Assembly: GCA_963576565.1 (NCBI GenBank)
Contig: OY755046.1
Span: forward strand, 49,470,786 to 49,534,785
Reading direction: 5' to 3'
DNA length: 64,000 bases
DNA from: Aspidapion aeneum
Taxonomy: Eukaryota > Arthropoda > Insecta > Coleoptera > Brentidae
The position numbers were made by a program, and so were the translations under genes. This document shows, piece by piece, positions 33,560 through 45,148 of this stretch. The notes below the pieces were generated by a model. It did no database searches. It saw nothing but the letters and a program-made list of their open reading frames with translations, and had not been told where the DNA came from. Each line of letters begins with the position of its first letter. Position 1 is the first letter of the stretch.

Positions 33560-34345
33560 TCAGTATCTGAGACTGGAAAATAATGAGAATGCAGAATTTC
33601 CTACACCATATGAACGGTATTTGCCAAAAATCAATGCTCAAAAAAGATTCGGCCTTACCTTTTTTGGATGTTCTTGTCAAAGAAATAGACAGAACTATTC
33701 AAACATCTATATAATATAGGAAACCTACACACACGGGATAGTACCTACATTTTAAGTCTAATCATTCTGTTGCATCAAAACAAGGAGTTATAAGAAGTTG
33801 GTGTTTAAGAGCCGTAAATGTTTGTAGTAATAATGAAAAATTAACCACAGCTATCAACAACAATTAACAGGATTTACAAATTAATAATATGCTCAATGAT
33901 CTCTAAAATTAAAAACAAACCAAATGTAGCAAATTTTCAAAATAATAATCCGTTTGGTGTTCATAATTCCATATGTTCATAATAATATAAAACGGGTATT
34001 TTTATTGGGAAATACGAAAAGGAGTTTTGTAACTAACACAAAACCAGAAAATTCCTCAAATAATAAGAAATGTAGTTACCAAATCCCCTGTGAGTCTGGT
34101 AAATCATAATATGTAGGTGTAACGCAACGCCCTATTTAGTACCCAATTAAGGGATATTAAAAAATCGGGTCTAGCGAATTATGCATGGTCAAATGATCAC
34201 AGGATTCAATGGTCTGAAGGAAAAGTTTTGCATAAGGAGCTAAAACGAAAGTTTATTGAAGCTGCGTTTATAATGCAGAATAAAGAAGTTTTCAGTCAAC
34301 CAAGCACGGATATACCATACATATGCAGACCACTCCTTAAGGAAA
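33560..34345 (+). pseudogene. Penelope-like element 3' part with GIY-YIG remnant
   Basis: Translation in several frames gives FLHHMNG and SALPFLDVLVKEIDRTIQTS (33596-33705), then YRKPTHTG.YLHFKSNHSVAS (33717-33780), the connector typical of Penelope-like proteins. After a degraded stretch comes KCSYQIPCESGKS.YVGVTQRP (34068-34130), the GIY-YIG endonuclease start, and a helical tail to about 34345. Multiple stops and frameshifts. It overlaps in content with the minus-strand fragment at 28740, so they are separate copies. Confidence 0.75.
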
Positions 34346-34479
34346 ACAAGCGACTTAGAATTATAAGGGGACGGGCTGTCACACCTGACTGCACAGCAAG
34401 TAGTATAAGTAGTAGCCTATAGACTGGATTGTTTAGTTTACACTTGAAAACGGTTAGAGATACTTACTAACAGAAACGT

Positions 34480-34860
34480 CGTGTTTAAAATAAATAAAGA
34501 CAATGAAAGTCCGAAAAATTGTTTCTATCATTGCCTACGAGTTTTAGACAAAGAGGAAATACAAATCAAAAAACTGCCAAACATTGTTTTCTTTCAGAAT
34601 TTGAATTTTTTATCGCTTTATTGTAACTTCGTAGGCAAATATCTTAAAAACGAATCAATAGAGTTTCTAAATCTTTAAGCGGTTGTAAAGACATTCAAGA
34701 GACCTTGAAAACAAAGTATCACTCGATTCACTGTCCCTATTCTATAGGGCTAAAATTTTCCCTCAAAGTGGAGCGTGCTATAAAAATTTTAAGATTGTCA
34801 AAAAATGTCTTCCCGTTTTTTAAGTTTATATTGAAACACTCTGTTTTAATCAGTGATATA
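34480..34860. repeat. Dispersed repeat with 'gcaaatatct' core
   Basis: Shares 'aggcaaatatcttaaaaacg' and 'ggttgtaaagacat' with 19715-19770, and ends in an 'aacactctgtttta' segment like the 'aaacaccctgta' near 19830. A MITE-like family; boundaries uncertain. Confidence 0.45.
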
Positions 34861-36282
34861 GGGGTCGAAATAGGTATAGTAAAGGGTTAGGTTGGTATAG
34901 GTTTCCGTTTTGAAATAAATTATCTTTAAGTTGTTTTTAATTGCACATATAACCACCTAGATTAACATATATCCTTTTTTAAGTTTTAAGGAAAATGTGA
35001 ATTCGTTCACAATATTTCAGGCTTACGTTACATTATTAAAAGCTAATGAAAATCAGGATTTATTTAACCATCTATACTGCAATACAGTCATAAACATTAA
35101 TACTACTATTGTGCCACATACTTTATTACAGTTTCACTGACATAATTTATAGAGGACCACAGCTCTTTGTAAATGCGCTACTATGATCTACTCAAATTCA
35201 GATGATTGCATATAAAAAGTAGCCATACTGACGCACAGAGGGGCAAAATCAAGAAAACATGCGATGAAGTGCAGAACTCATTTATCTAGTATGGGAGACA
35301 TTTTTACTGAAAACTATTTATTAATAATCGCTTTACCATAGCAAGTTAGTTTCGGATAGTCAAACGTCAAACAAATGAATAAAACACCTTGTCAAAGTTA
35401 GCGTGTTTTGAAAACTGACGCTGCGTAGTTGTTTTAAGAAAACAAATGAATCAACTTTGCCACAATTTTTAATGTTGATCAAGTTTGGTTAAAATAATTT
35501 TAATTATGTCAGATAATCACTATTGTGAGTATATTATTCTTGTATAAAAAAAAATGCAAAATTTTTTGTTGTTTTTCTTCAAACTGCCATTTTTGTAAAA
35601 TCTTTCAACTTGTCGCCATGTCATTTTTTATTGAACCTTCCTTTTTAAAATGATGCCACATTTAGCTGCTAGTTTTTGCTAATAAGGCCGGAATTAATTT
35701 TTAAATATTAACATTTTTCTCCAAACTTAGCGAAATATGTGTTTAAATTTTAGTATAGATATTTAAAATATAACGTACTAAATACATATACATCTACACA
35801 TACTATTATTATACTCATTATATATTAAGTAATAAAAGTCACACCTTATCCCGAGGCAAAAAGTTTGTAGCCTGAGCGTAGCGAGGTATATAATTGGCCA
35901 ATAGCTAACAATACACGAATTACGAATTTAAGGAGATATTTTTTAAACTTTTGGATTTTCCTGCCCTGAAATTAAATTATAATTATAATTATGTGGTTTT
36001 CAGCTACTTTACTAAAAACATAATGTGTGATAGAGCCTTTTATTTTGAATTTTAAGGATAAAAAGTGACAGTTTTATTGCTAGAATTAGAACGAGCGTAG
36101 CGAAAGCTACAATTCGTTAAAGGATAAAAATACTCTTTTATAACGAGGTTTATGCGATAATTTTACGCTTTCAGACCGATCTTTTTTTTAACTTATTATT
36201 TGATTTATTGATATAGTTAAATTATTTTTTGATCTGTTTAGTTTAATTTATAAACATGATTATTTACAAACAAAAAAGCTTC
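34861..36282. other. Gene-free AT-rich stretch
   Basis: No ORF, RNA or terminal repeat recognised. 'gagcgtagcgaggta' (35875-35890) and 'gagcgtagcgaaag' (36092-36106) are short direct repeats, probably traces of one decayed element. Confidence 0.4.
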
Positions 36283-36463
36283 CAGTGGCGTATATAGAAA
36301 AATGTCTCGGGGTGGGCCTGAGACAGTGCGGGGGGGGGGGGGGGGTCGAGACCCCATGAGCAGTTTTATGTTTGTATTCATGAAATACGTGGAACATATC
36401 TAGAAAAATCTTAGCTTCGGGGGGTGCCCCGGCCCCCCAGGCCCCCCCGTATATACGCCACTG
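36283..36463. mobile_element. 181-bp CAGTGGCG-type MITE
   Basis: Inverted termini CAGTGGCGTATATA (36283) and its complement (ending 36463). The 8 bp outside are AAAGCTTC and AATGCTTC, seven of eight matching, which fits an hAT-type 8-bp duplication. The interior is GC-rich with a 16-base G run at about 36330-36345 and C runs near the other end. Non-coding. Confidence 0.75.
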
Positions 36464-36659
36464 AATGCTTCTGTCAAGTCGTTTTAAAAATGGCGAAAGT
36501 CAGACAGAAGAAAAGTGTGTAAAAATTTAATGTCGGTTCTGTAATGTTTTTTTTTTGGGGGGTTTAGGTGTTTTCATTTTTCAGGGGGACGATTAGTTAT
36601 TGGGGAGGGGGCAAACTTGGCCTTTCCGTTTCTGTAGGGTCGACAACATAATATAACAT

Positions 36660-37085
36660 TTTGTAAACATTGCCGTCGTACATAGTATTTTAGGAAATAT
36701 TTTGAAGCTTATTCGCTTATTCCACCACCACCACTCTCACCTCACTAAGTAGTTAATTTTAAACATTCCTGGCTACAAAGGAATACATCCATTGCACTGT
36801 GGGACTTTATCGCACCTTTTTGTGCCTTTGCCCCACTGTGTGACGTTAACGTTTAATTTAGCGCTCCACGCTTTTTAGTTTAAGTTGATGTTTATACGTA
36901 TCTGTGAAATATCTACCAATAGCAGAGAATATAAAGTGTGTTACTGCGTTTTTTAAGGTTACACTTTTGTTTCTTTGTTTTTTAGCTGCAATGTGCCCAT
37001 ATTTTCAATAAATCCTTTTGTGCTGGACGCAAAACTATCGCCTGAGTTCTAATTTTTTGATAAATTTATTGACCAACCATAATTC
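36660..37085 (+). other. Possible solo LTR or promoter-like segment
   Basis: A TATA-like 'gaatataaag' at about 36928 and 'tttcaataaatcc' about 80 bp later resemble the promoter and polyadenylation arrangement of an LTR. No matching second LTR, primer site or coding part was found, so this is weak. 36464-36659 holds only G-rich simple sequence. Confidence 0.2.
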
Positions 37086-38102
37086 TCGGGTAACGTTAGC
37101 TCGCCCGTGATCTGAAACGTCTGGAGTTCACGGTTGTTTAGCTAAATTAGAATTAGTTGCATTATCGTCAAACCTTGCTACATTATCAACTCTGTCCTCG
37201 GCTTTAAGGGTAAAAATCAGAGTATCAGAGTTACGTTGAAGAGATCGACTGAAGACCTAATGGTGCGTTTACATGCAAAACATTCCGCCGCGGCATTCAG
37301 GATGGTACGATTCTCTTTACACTGAGATTTAGCAGCAGTGACTTGTGATGCAGGCGATATGAAAGGCCACATTGTAAACACCGGTAGAAATGTTATTTTC
37401 TTTTATAAGTCGTTGCGTCCTAGAGACTGGTACGTCAGTTAAAACAGAAAAACGACAATATAACTAAAACTTTTTGACTATAAATGTTGTAAAAAATATT
37501 ACTTAGAGAACTTTATCAAAAGGTAACCCAAAGATGCATTTGAATAAATACGTCTTGCCAATTCAAACAACGAATATTTTGAAGATTGGCACGCACGTAT
37601 TTATCGAGATCTTCGAAAAACTGATGTTGATATTAGAATGTTTTTTGAGGCAGTCGGTAATTGGGGACTTTTAGCGATTACTAAGAAGTGAGCGGCCAAG
37701 TTACCAAGGCTAATGTCGCCCTTATTGTTATCGATACAGTCGAATCGGGTTAAACATTTTATCTCGGTTCGAAAGTCTGGTACAAAAAAGGTTCAACCTA
37801 AGGAAGCTTCGTTGTTTGAGGTTCGGTCACAGATCGCTCCCTACCTGGAAAGCACCTTTAAGGCCCCCTGAACCGTGACAATATGTTGCTTATTCCTTTC
37901 AACTGAGAATGACTACTTACTGGCGTTTATAATGTACCGCTTTACCTCGCCTGCGGCATGAGCCGCGTCTGTGATTTAGGCGAAACAATGTTTCCCTTGT
38001 TCATGCGACAGTTGTTGGCGCACGTTTCCTTCAGTAGTGGTATTATGGACGTCAAAGATTACCTCAAATATTGCATTAAATGCTGCCGCAGTTAGAGTAA
38101 AA
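37086..38102 (+). other. Decayed coding-like stretch of unknown origin
   Basis: Near 37556-37690 a frame reads NEYFEDWHARIYRDLRKT with DVDIRMFFEAVGNWG before a stop, more protein-like in composition than the surroundings. I do not recognise it. 'ggtgcgtttacatgc' near 37262 looks like a MITE terminus but has no partner. The region is more GC-rich than its neighbours. Confidence 0.2.
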
Positions 38103-38229
38103 CCCGGTTCTCAGCTACGACTTTCTCGTGCGTGCCCGCGCACGCGTCACATGACTGTCATAACATTTCATTTCGAGATCATGTGACGCCTGAGCGGGCA
38201 CCCACGAGAAAGTCGTAGGTGGGAACGGG
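38103..38229. mobile_element. Palindromic MITE, about 127 bp
   Basis: Arms of about 50 bp: 'acgactttctcgtgcgtgcc' on the left and its near complement ('cacccacgagaaagtcgta') on the right around a short AT-rich loop. Non-coding. Confidence 0.75.
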
Positions 38230-38477
38230 ATGTAAGACTGCGTGGCGGGCACTATCGTCCTTTATGCAGCGTTATCTGCAGACTTTTATGGCTCTTCTGC
38301 GTTTTCAAGCCGCATTTTGGGTATAGCAAACATTCCGTGTACGTGCACAGAACACGCATAGCCACCCCAGACAATACGATAGTCTTTCCTGCTTTGTTTA
38401 AGGGCGCCTGTATAAAAAATATTAATATTCAACATACCCGCAATCATACGGTCATGTGTCTACAGAAGCGCGGCTGC

Positions 38478-38613
38478 TAGGCTGGATCCACATACATCCG
38501 TAAAATATATCCATTCTGTATCACGTGATCAATATCAGCCAATGATATTTTAGAAAAAAATAAACACCCTAAAATTTAAATGCGTATTACGGATGCATGT
38601 GGATGCAGCCTTA
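38478..38613. mobile_element. MITE, about 136 bp, 28-bp termini
   Basis: 'taggctggatccacatacat' at 38478 and the complement of 'atgcatgtggatgcagcctta' ending at 38613 pair with a few mismatches. AT-rich centre. The stretch 38230-38477 between this and the previous MITE shows nothing recognisable, nor does 38614-39000. Confidence 0.75.
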
Positions 38614-39000
38614 GCCGTTGAATTAGCGTGATTGACACTCGATCTTTAGGGTCACGTGCTCGGCGGCGCTGGAATAAAATAGATTCGTATTTTCATTAAA
38701 GCAGTGTATGTCGAACACGCTTTTACATTGCCTGCTTGATTTTTCATTCCGTCAAGGATTTTTACACATCGCGATCGGAATGCGGCATTACGTCGACGGA
38801 TTTGATCGGATTTCTGTACACACTTCACATTTGATTGTGTCGAAAGGCGTATATTTCAGGAAGCTTCTTTTTTTTCAATTAACAAGAGGGTTACACGATT
38901 TTTTTTGAGGAAGCTTAAAAATTGAAAGGAAAGAATATGGTTTTTGTCACTTATATTGGTTTTGTGAGTTTGTTTCGTTTCTCGTTGTAAATATAGAAAG

Positions 39001-40190
39001 CAGTAGTAGTAGTAGCGGGGAAAGGTTTACCCGGAGGACCATCAAGTAGATCAAAATAGGCATTTTCTTCCATGCCCCAGGTCTGTTCCTTAACCCACTC
39101 TCTGCCCTTAAATTCGATAACCAGTTAGCTTAATGGACCTTTCTGTTGACTTTACAGTATGTCAGACCATTTAAATAAGTACAGCTCTTCCTCACTCAGA
39201 GTAGGTGCCTCGAGTACCAAGTGTACGCCTCACATTCTGCCACGAGGTGCTTAAATGTCCACAGGCTGGTCAGGTAGGGCCATTCTCGACTCCTATTTGT
39301 GTCATGTACTCCCTCAAAGAGATATGTCCACCACTCTTAGTGCATTATTTTCCTAAAACTTAGCTAATAAAACTGCGGAACATAGGCCAACGTTTAGTTC
39401 TTTTAAAAAAAATTGTGAAAGAACATATTTCAGTGTTTTATCATTTCTCAGTTCTAAATGAATGCACTCACTATAGGCTGCCAGCAGGGAAGTCTCTGAA
39501 TGTAAAAATCCATTTGCTATCGCTTACATTTCCAGCGGTTTTGCGCATTCTTCCACCAAGGCATCAGCAAACCTAAGAGGCCTGGCTATCAAAGTATATA
39601 AAAATTTGCTCTTCCTTAAATTAATAAGAAGATATAGAAAACAATTATTTTTTCCATTGGTTAGGTTAGGTTTGGTTTGATTATGAATGGTGTGATTGTC
39701 GACCCTCCACTGCGACTCAAGTGGTCTATTATGACTTATCCTAACTTAAATGCCACCAATACCTTTCTCCTTTAGGAAGCAGATCAGTTTGTTTGGTGAT
39801 ATTTCCTTAAGGTCCTGAGGCCCTACCTGTCCAGGTCCGAATAGATTCGCAATAGTTCTCTTTCGTGCTACGCAGTAGCAGATTAAATAAAGTGGCATTT
39901 CCTCCTTAACACCACAGAACCAACAGCATAGTGTGTTACTTACTCCCAGTCTGTTCATGTGTTTGTTGAGCCGACATTGGCCTACATATAGCCCTGTGAT
40001 TATTCTTAGGTTATTCCTGTTCAATTCCAGGAGTTGGTTTATTCTGTGTGTTTTCTGGCTTGTTGAGAAAGGCTTTGGAGTGTTGTTGCTCAGAAGTTGC
40101 CCGCCAGTTATAAATCCCCTTTCTAACAACCCACTCTCCTACTTCTTGCGCGACTGTGGCCTTAAAAGTCGAAGCTCCCGCCCTGGCTAG
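39001..40190 (-). pseudogene. Non-LTR element 3' end with RNase H tail
   Basis: The minus-strand frame 40129-39746 encodes RINQLLELNRNNLRIITGLY, then CRLNKHMNRLGVSNTLCCWFC, a cysteine-rich segment and a C-terminus (DLKEISPNKLICFLKEKG). This is the segment following the RNase H domain in R1/I/Jockey-type elements. Upstream residues to 40190 continue in a shifted frame. 39745-39017 would be the 3' UTR and 39001-39016 a (CTA)n-type tail. The same tail occurs at 46985-47058. 5'-truncated. Confidence 0.65.
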
Positions 40191-40419
40191 TTTCTATTGG
40201 TGAGACCATCTTTCTATGTCTATCCCTCTCTGAATATCTTATTTAGTTCTTAATTTTTTACTATCGATTTATTGTCTCCATACGATTTACAATAGCTTTT
40301 TAGTTACTTGAAGGAATATGCACTTATTCATAGTATTCTTCAATTTAGCCTTGTAGTGCAGAAGTTGTTGAATATGTTTTATGGGAAGAAAATCATTAGT
40401 TCATGCTACAAGACCATCA

Positions 40420-40720
40420 ATTTTAGCTCTACGCAAACCTTAGTTATTCACAATTTTCATGATTTTAATTCATACAGCGGATTCGGCAAACCCGTAGCAT
40501 TGTACAATTTAATTTTTGTTGGAAATCCATATATAATGTTTCTGGGTTAAGTTCTCAAAGACCAAGAATGCCTTTGTTATTCTTGTATTCACGTCAGCAT
40601 TATTCTTTGTGTCTGGTGTTATGGGATTTCCAAGGTACTTGAAATGATTTACTGACTTCACCGTAGTGTCCTTAACGTATATATTTTTATTTAGGAAGGG
40701 CCATCGAAATTCTTTGAAGT
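40420..40720 (-). pseudogene. Reverse transcriptase C-terminal fragment
   Basis: Minus-strand translation gives VKSVNHFKYLGNPITPDTKN followed by ADVNTRITKAF (40575-40670), the FKYLG element that follows the polymerase in many non-LTR proteins, then a degraded tail. Clade not assignable. Different in sequence from the two better RTE-like families here. Confidence 0.5.
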
Positions 40721-40814
40721 CTGCTGCATCGCCTCTGTGTTACGTTACAAGGCTCGTTCAGATTATGAACGCATTACCATACCTAATGTAAATACGAATG
40801 GATTCTGGAGGTTC

Positions 40815-41062
40815 AATAGGGACTTATTGCAATAAAGCGACGCACAAATTGTGTCAGGCACTATTTTGACAGTTTCGCATTTAAAAGTCACAGCTTATCT
40901 TTCAAAATTGACATACCAAAGTCGAATTTATAAAACCGGTACTATTAATTCCGGCTCTTATAATACACAAAGGCCTAATTTTAAAAGAAGACAGCTGTTC
41001 TTATAATGCGGAATAGTGCCCGGCACAATTTGTGCCTGGCTTTATTGCAGTAAGTCCCTATT
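40815..41062. mobile_element. MITE, 248 bp, about 50-bp termini
   Basis: 'aatagggacttattgcaata' (40815) and the complement of 'attgcagtaagtccctatt' (ending 41062) continue for about 50 bp on each side with few mismatches. Non-coding. It lies just left of an RTE copy. Confidence 0.8.
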
Positions 41063-41069
41063 AACTTAG

Positions 41070-41765
41070 CAGATCGGTTACCGTATTGCTGAAGTTTGTA
41101 AAATATACTGATGACTTCGTGAACAACTTGGTGGCATTTGTAACGTGACGAATAGTTTGATGGGTGTGATGTCCATCAAAAGCAATTGGGTTCCAAAGTT
41201 GGTAAAATAGATGCGGTAGATTTTTATGACTGCTTGTCATTAAATTAACCAAGAAAATTCTAATAAGAGAAGCCAACGAGTACAACATCCACTATATAAT
41301 GCATTTATAGACTTTGAAAACATTATAGCTTTGAACACTGGGCAGTGGAAGCATTTTTAATTAATAGTCGAATAGATATACAGACTTAATAGTTAATATA
41401 GATAGCGAAGCATTAACGTCAATCAAATTTACGAACCAAGCCAATCCGCAAAAGAAGAGGTGTCAGGAGGGTGACACAATATCCCCTAAACTATTTGACC
41501 AGGTCCTAGAAGATGTTTTTAAAAATTCAGATTGGAAAGAAATAGGCATCAAAGTAAGCGGAAAAAACTTGAACCACCTAAGATATGCTGACGATATCGC
41601 CTTAATAACAGATAAGACAGAAGAACTGATAAAAATGCTGGAAGAACTAGATACAGCAGATAAAAATATAGGTTTAAGTGTGAACTTCACTAAAACTAAA
41701 ATCATAAAAAACACAGATGAAGATATCACAAGAATAAACCAAGAAAAAATAAAATAAGTAGAAGA

Positions 41766-41813
<48 letters not shown>

Positions 41814-42336
41814 GTAAAATTGACCTTGCCAGCATTCGGTAAATTAAGCTACATATTAAAAAATAAAAAATATCCTAGGTACTCAAAGAGATACGGTATA
41901 ACCAATGTATCCTTCTTGTACTCACATATGGATCCCAGATCTGGACACTTATAAAATCAAACATGGATAAGGCAACAAAAGCCGAAAGATGAATGGAAAG
42001 ACAAATGTTACATGTAAAGCTAACAGATAGAAAAAGGAATGAGTGAATAAAAAATTAAACAAAAGTAAGGGATGTCAGAGAGAGGTAGCAAAATTAAAGT
42101 AGAAATTTGCCGGTTATAATATTACAGAAAGATGATCGATGAAACGAATGTATTGTAAACTGGAGACCTTGGGAAAATAAAAGAAGTAGGGGAAGACCCC
42201 AAATAAGAAGGGCGGAAGATTTGAAAAAACATGCGGTGGCTAGATGGATAAACAGACAGAGAAAAGTGGAAGACATTAACGGAGACCTATCTCCAAAGAT
42301 GGATGGAAGAACGGTAAATAGATTACATAGATCAAC
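41070..42336 (+). pseudogene. RTE-type retrotransposon 3' half
   Basis: Best-preserved copy of the family in the tandem units. It runs from REANEYNI (41257) with a degraded first catalytic region, through QEGDTISPKLFDQVLEDVFK (41465-41525), LRYADDIALITDKTEELIKM (41578-41637) and NIGLSVNFTKTKI (41665-41703). After an (AT)n tract it gives FGKLSYILKNKKYP (41836-41880), TYGSQIW-type residues and NWRPWENKRSRGRPQIRRAE (42160-42215). It ends at about 42336 where a palindrome begins. Stops and frameshifts; endonuclease missing. Confidence 0.8.
41766..41810. repeat. (AT)n microsatellite within RTE
   Basis: About 20 AT repeats replace the short 'atatatgtatatacctggg' that the tandem-unit RTE copy has at this point. 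Confidence 0.95.
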
Positions 42337-44312
42337 AAAGGATCCCGCCCGGAGCTTATGGACGGTGGCTTTCGGTTGGATTTCTTTTAAATTTCAGTTT
42401 GTTGTAGATCTTGGTGCCGAGATGAAAAGTTATTATTGCGTCATCGTCGTCTGACCTATGGTTTCTAAGATACAGAGGTTCAAAGTTTCAGTTTTTAGCT
42501 TTTGTGCATTTTTCACAAAAAACTGTTTCAAGTAATTTCTACCTATTTTGAAAAATGATATTACTATCTGCTGTATATCAAACGTTAGGCCACAAGTAGG
42601 CCTTAATACATAAACAAGAAAATTAAACCTATTAACAGTTTGCTACATTCAGTGGCGTTCCAAACATAAAAATTATTAAAAAATATTGATTCAAAAAACG
42701 ATGCTTTACAGAATTAACTATAAAAAAAGAACAAACGGTGGAATTTTTTTTGATTTTTCCTATCTTTTAGGAATCTCCCAAAGAAACCAGAAAATAAATA
42801 AATGGTAAAAATCGGTTTGTAAAGTTTTTCACAAAACGCTGTAAAACTCTAAGCTTTTTAGGAATTTAATGTTTTTTTTTAGAAATGCAAAATACTTTCG
42901 CTTTTTTTTAACAATAATATTTAAACAAATATGAGGTTAATAGCATGATTTTTGTTGCTTACAGTACTTTTTTAATCATTTCTTCATTCAGTGGCGTGCA
43001 ATTTACCAAGATAAAGTTCTTTGGACATTGATTGTTTTGCGACATTGGTAGGTTAGTGAAACGACCTAAAGGTGAGCTCTACACGAAAAAAACTTATACC
43101 GGCTGGTCCAAAAAAAATTCGGATAATTTTTTTTAATTATAAATTTTTAATTATGTGATAGATTTTAATATGATATGATATGATAAACTGCACTTGATAG
43201 ATAATTAATCAGAGTTTTGACTGAATATATTTTTTCGTCCGATATCTCAAAATCCAAGATGGCGTACGAAAATAAAACATGGTCGCAAAATAAGAATAAA
43301 CGAGCATCTTTGAAGGGTACAATTTAATTTCGTCCGCCATCTTGAATTTTGAGATATCGGGCAAAAAAATATATTTAGTCAGAACTTTGATTAATTCTCT
43401 GCAATACGCAGTTTGTCTCATTTTAATCGATTGTATAGTTCAAAATTTATAATGAAAAAAAATTATTCGGTTTTTTTGGCCCACCCGGTATAACTTTTTT
43501 TTTGTAGAGCTCACCTTTAGCTCATTTCACTAACCTGTCATTGTCAAATTGATAGATGATATTGTTAAACTTTTTTATTTTACTTTTAATGTGGCCAAAA
43601 AATCAATGTCAAAAAAATTTAGGATTTCGAACATTAATCTTGGTAATTTGCACGCCACTGAATAAATAAATGATTCAAAAAGTACTTTGAGCAACAAAAA
43701 TCATTCCATTAACCTCATAATTATATTTGTTTAAATATTATCGTTAAAAAAAAGCGAAATTATTTTGCATTTCTAAAAAAAAAACATTAAAATCCTAAAC
43801 AGTTTAGAGTTTTACAGCGTTTTGTGAAAAACTTTACAAACCGATTTTTACCATTTATACATATTCTGGGTTCTTTGGGAGATTTCTAAAAGAAAGGAGA
43901 AAAAAATTCCACCGTTTGTTCTTTTTTTATAGTTAATTCTGTAAAGCATCGTTTTTTAAATAAATATGTTTAAATAATTTTTATGTTTGGAACGCCACTG
44001 AATGTAGCAAACTCTTAATAGGTCCATTTTTTTGTTTGTATATTAAGCACTACTTCTGACCTAACGTTTGACATATAACAAATAATAATATAATTTTTCA
44101 GAATAGGTAGAACTGACCTGAAATAATTTTTTCTGAAAAATGCACAAAAGCTAAAAACTGAAACTTTGAACCACTGTATCTTAGAAACCATAGGTGGGAC
44201 GACGATGGGTCACTGATAGCTTTTCATCAGGGCATCAAGATCTACAACATACTGAAACCTTAAAGAAATCCAACCGAAAGCCACCGCCCATAAGCTCCGG
44301 GCGGGATCCTTT
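42337..44312. mobile_element. 1,976-bp palindrome with concentric termini
   Basis: The two halves are inverted copies of roughly 85-90% identity centred near 43324. Pairs found at matching distances from the centre: 'ggatcccgcccggagctta' at both ends; CAGTGGCGTTCC at about 42655 and 43995; CAGTGGCGTGCAATTTACC at about 42988 and 43655; 'acttataccggctgg' near 43090 and 'cacccggtataact' near 43490; and 'tccaagatggcgtacg' with 'cgtccgccatcttga' around the centre. It inserted into, or is fused to, the end of an RTE copy. No coding capacity. Confidence 0.85.
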
Positions 44313-45148
44313 ATTAAACCGAAGGAATCAAACTTAATAAGTTGATGAAAATTAGCTTAGCTTACAAACACTCTCTTTACATCATCTTATCAGACTGTGC
44401 TAAAATTATTCATAATATGCGCCAATAGTTCAAGTTTAATTAAATTTTAACCCCTTAAAAGTAAAGCCAAGCGATGATTATAAACAAAATAAAGGAATAT
44501 CAGCCAAAAACTTTTAAAATAAACTTGAGTAATTAATTTTTTTTTATTAAGTATAATATATTTTAATATATAAAAAACTTTTATGAAGTTAAAGCTGCAA
44601 ACTTTTATCAAAATTAAAAATTATTTTTCAAATTTCCCAAGAACCCAAGACGTGTTGACGTCATTCAAATATGATCTATTGATCCCATTCTCCACTCGTT
44701 ATCATACATTTAAAATATTGAAGTTCGTGGGTTGCAAACACAAACAAGACCTTTTAAATTATACATTCGCTTTTCGAAGCGTTTTTATTCCACTTTGATA
44801 AATCGATCAAACAAAATCTCCTTTCTTAATGTATTTAAGTTTCACCAACATAAACTGGAACTTTTTAATGAATATAAATCGCCGAAAACCGAATAAGCCT
44901 ATGCAGAAATAAACAGATTATATAGCATTCCCTGAACTTAAAAGGTCGAGGACAAATTTAACTAACATCTCAAATTTTTTTTAGGGTCTAGAAAAAGAGT
45001 CGAACCATATAAGTTTCAATAGGAGACGCCAACAAAAAAAGTTTATATAGTTTTAATTAGAGTACCATAAGAACGTATCAAAAATCAATATTGCTGCACA
45101 CACACTTTTATCTATAAGAGTTGATAATGATGAAGATAATGTTGATTA
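44313..45148. other. Gene-free AT-rich stretch
   Basis: No ORF of interest, RNA or repeat terminus recognised; begins with what may be the remaining RTE 3' flank. Confidence 0.4.

Noticed and set aside
36660..37085. Complete LTR retrotransposon
   Set aside because: Only a promoter-like and polyadenylation-like pair is visible; no second LTR, primer site, gag, protease or integrase was found nearby.
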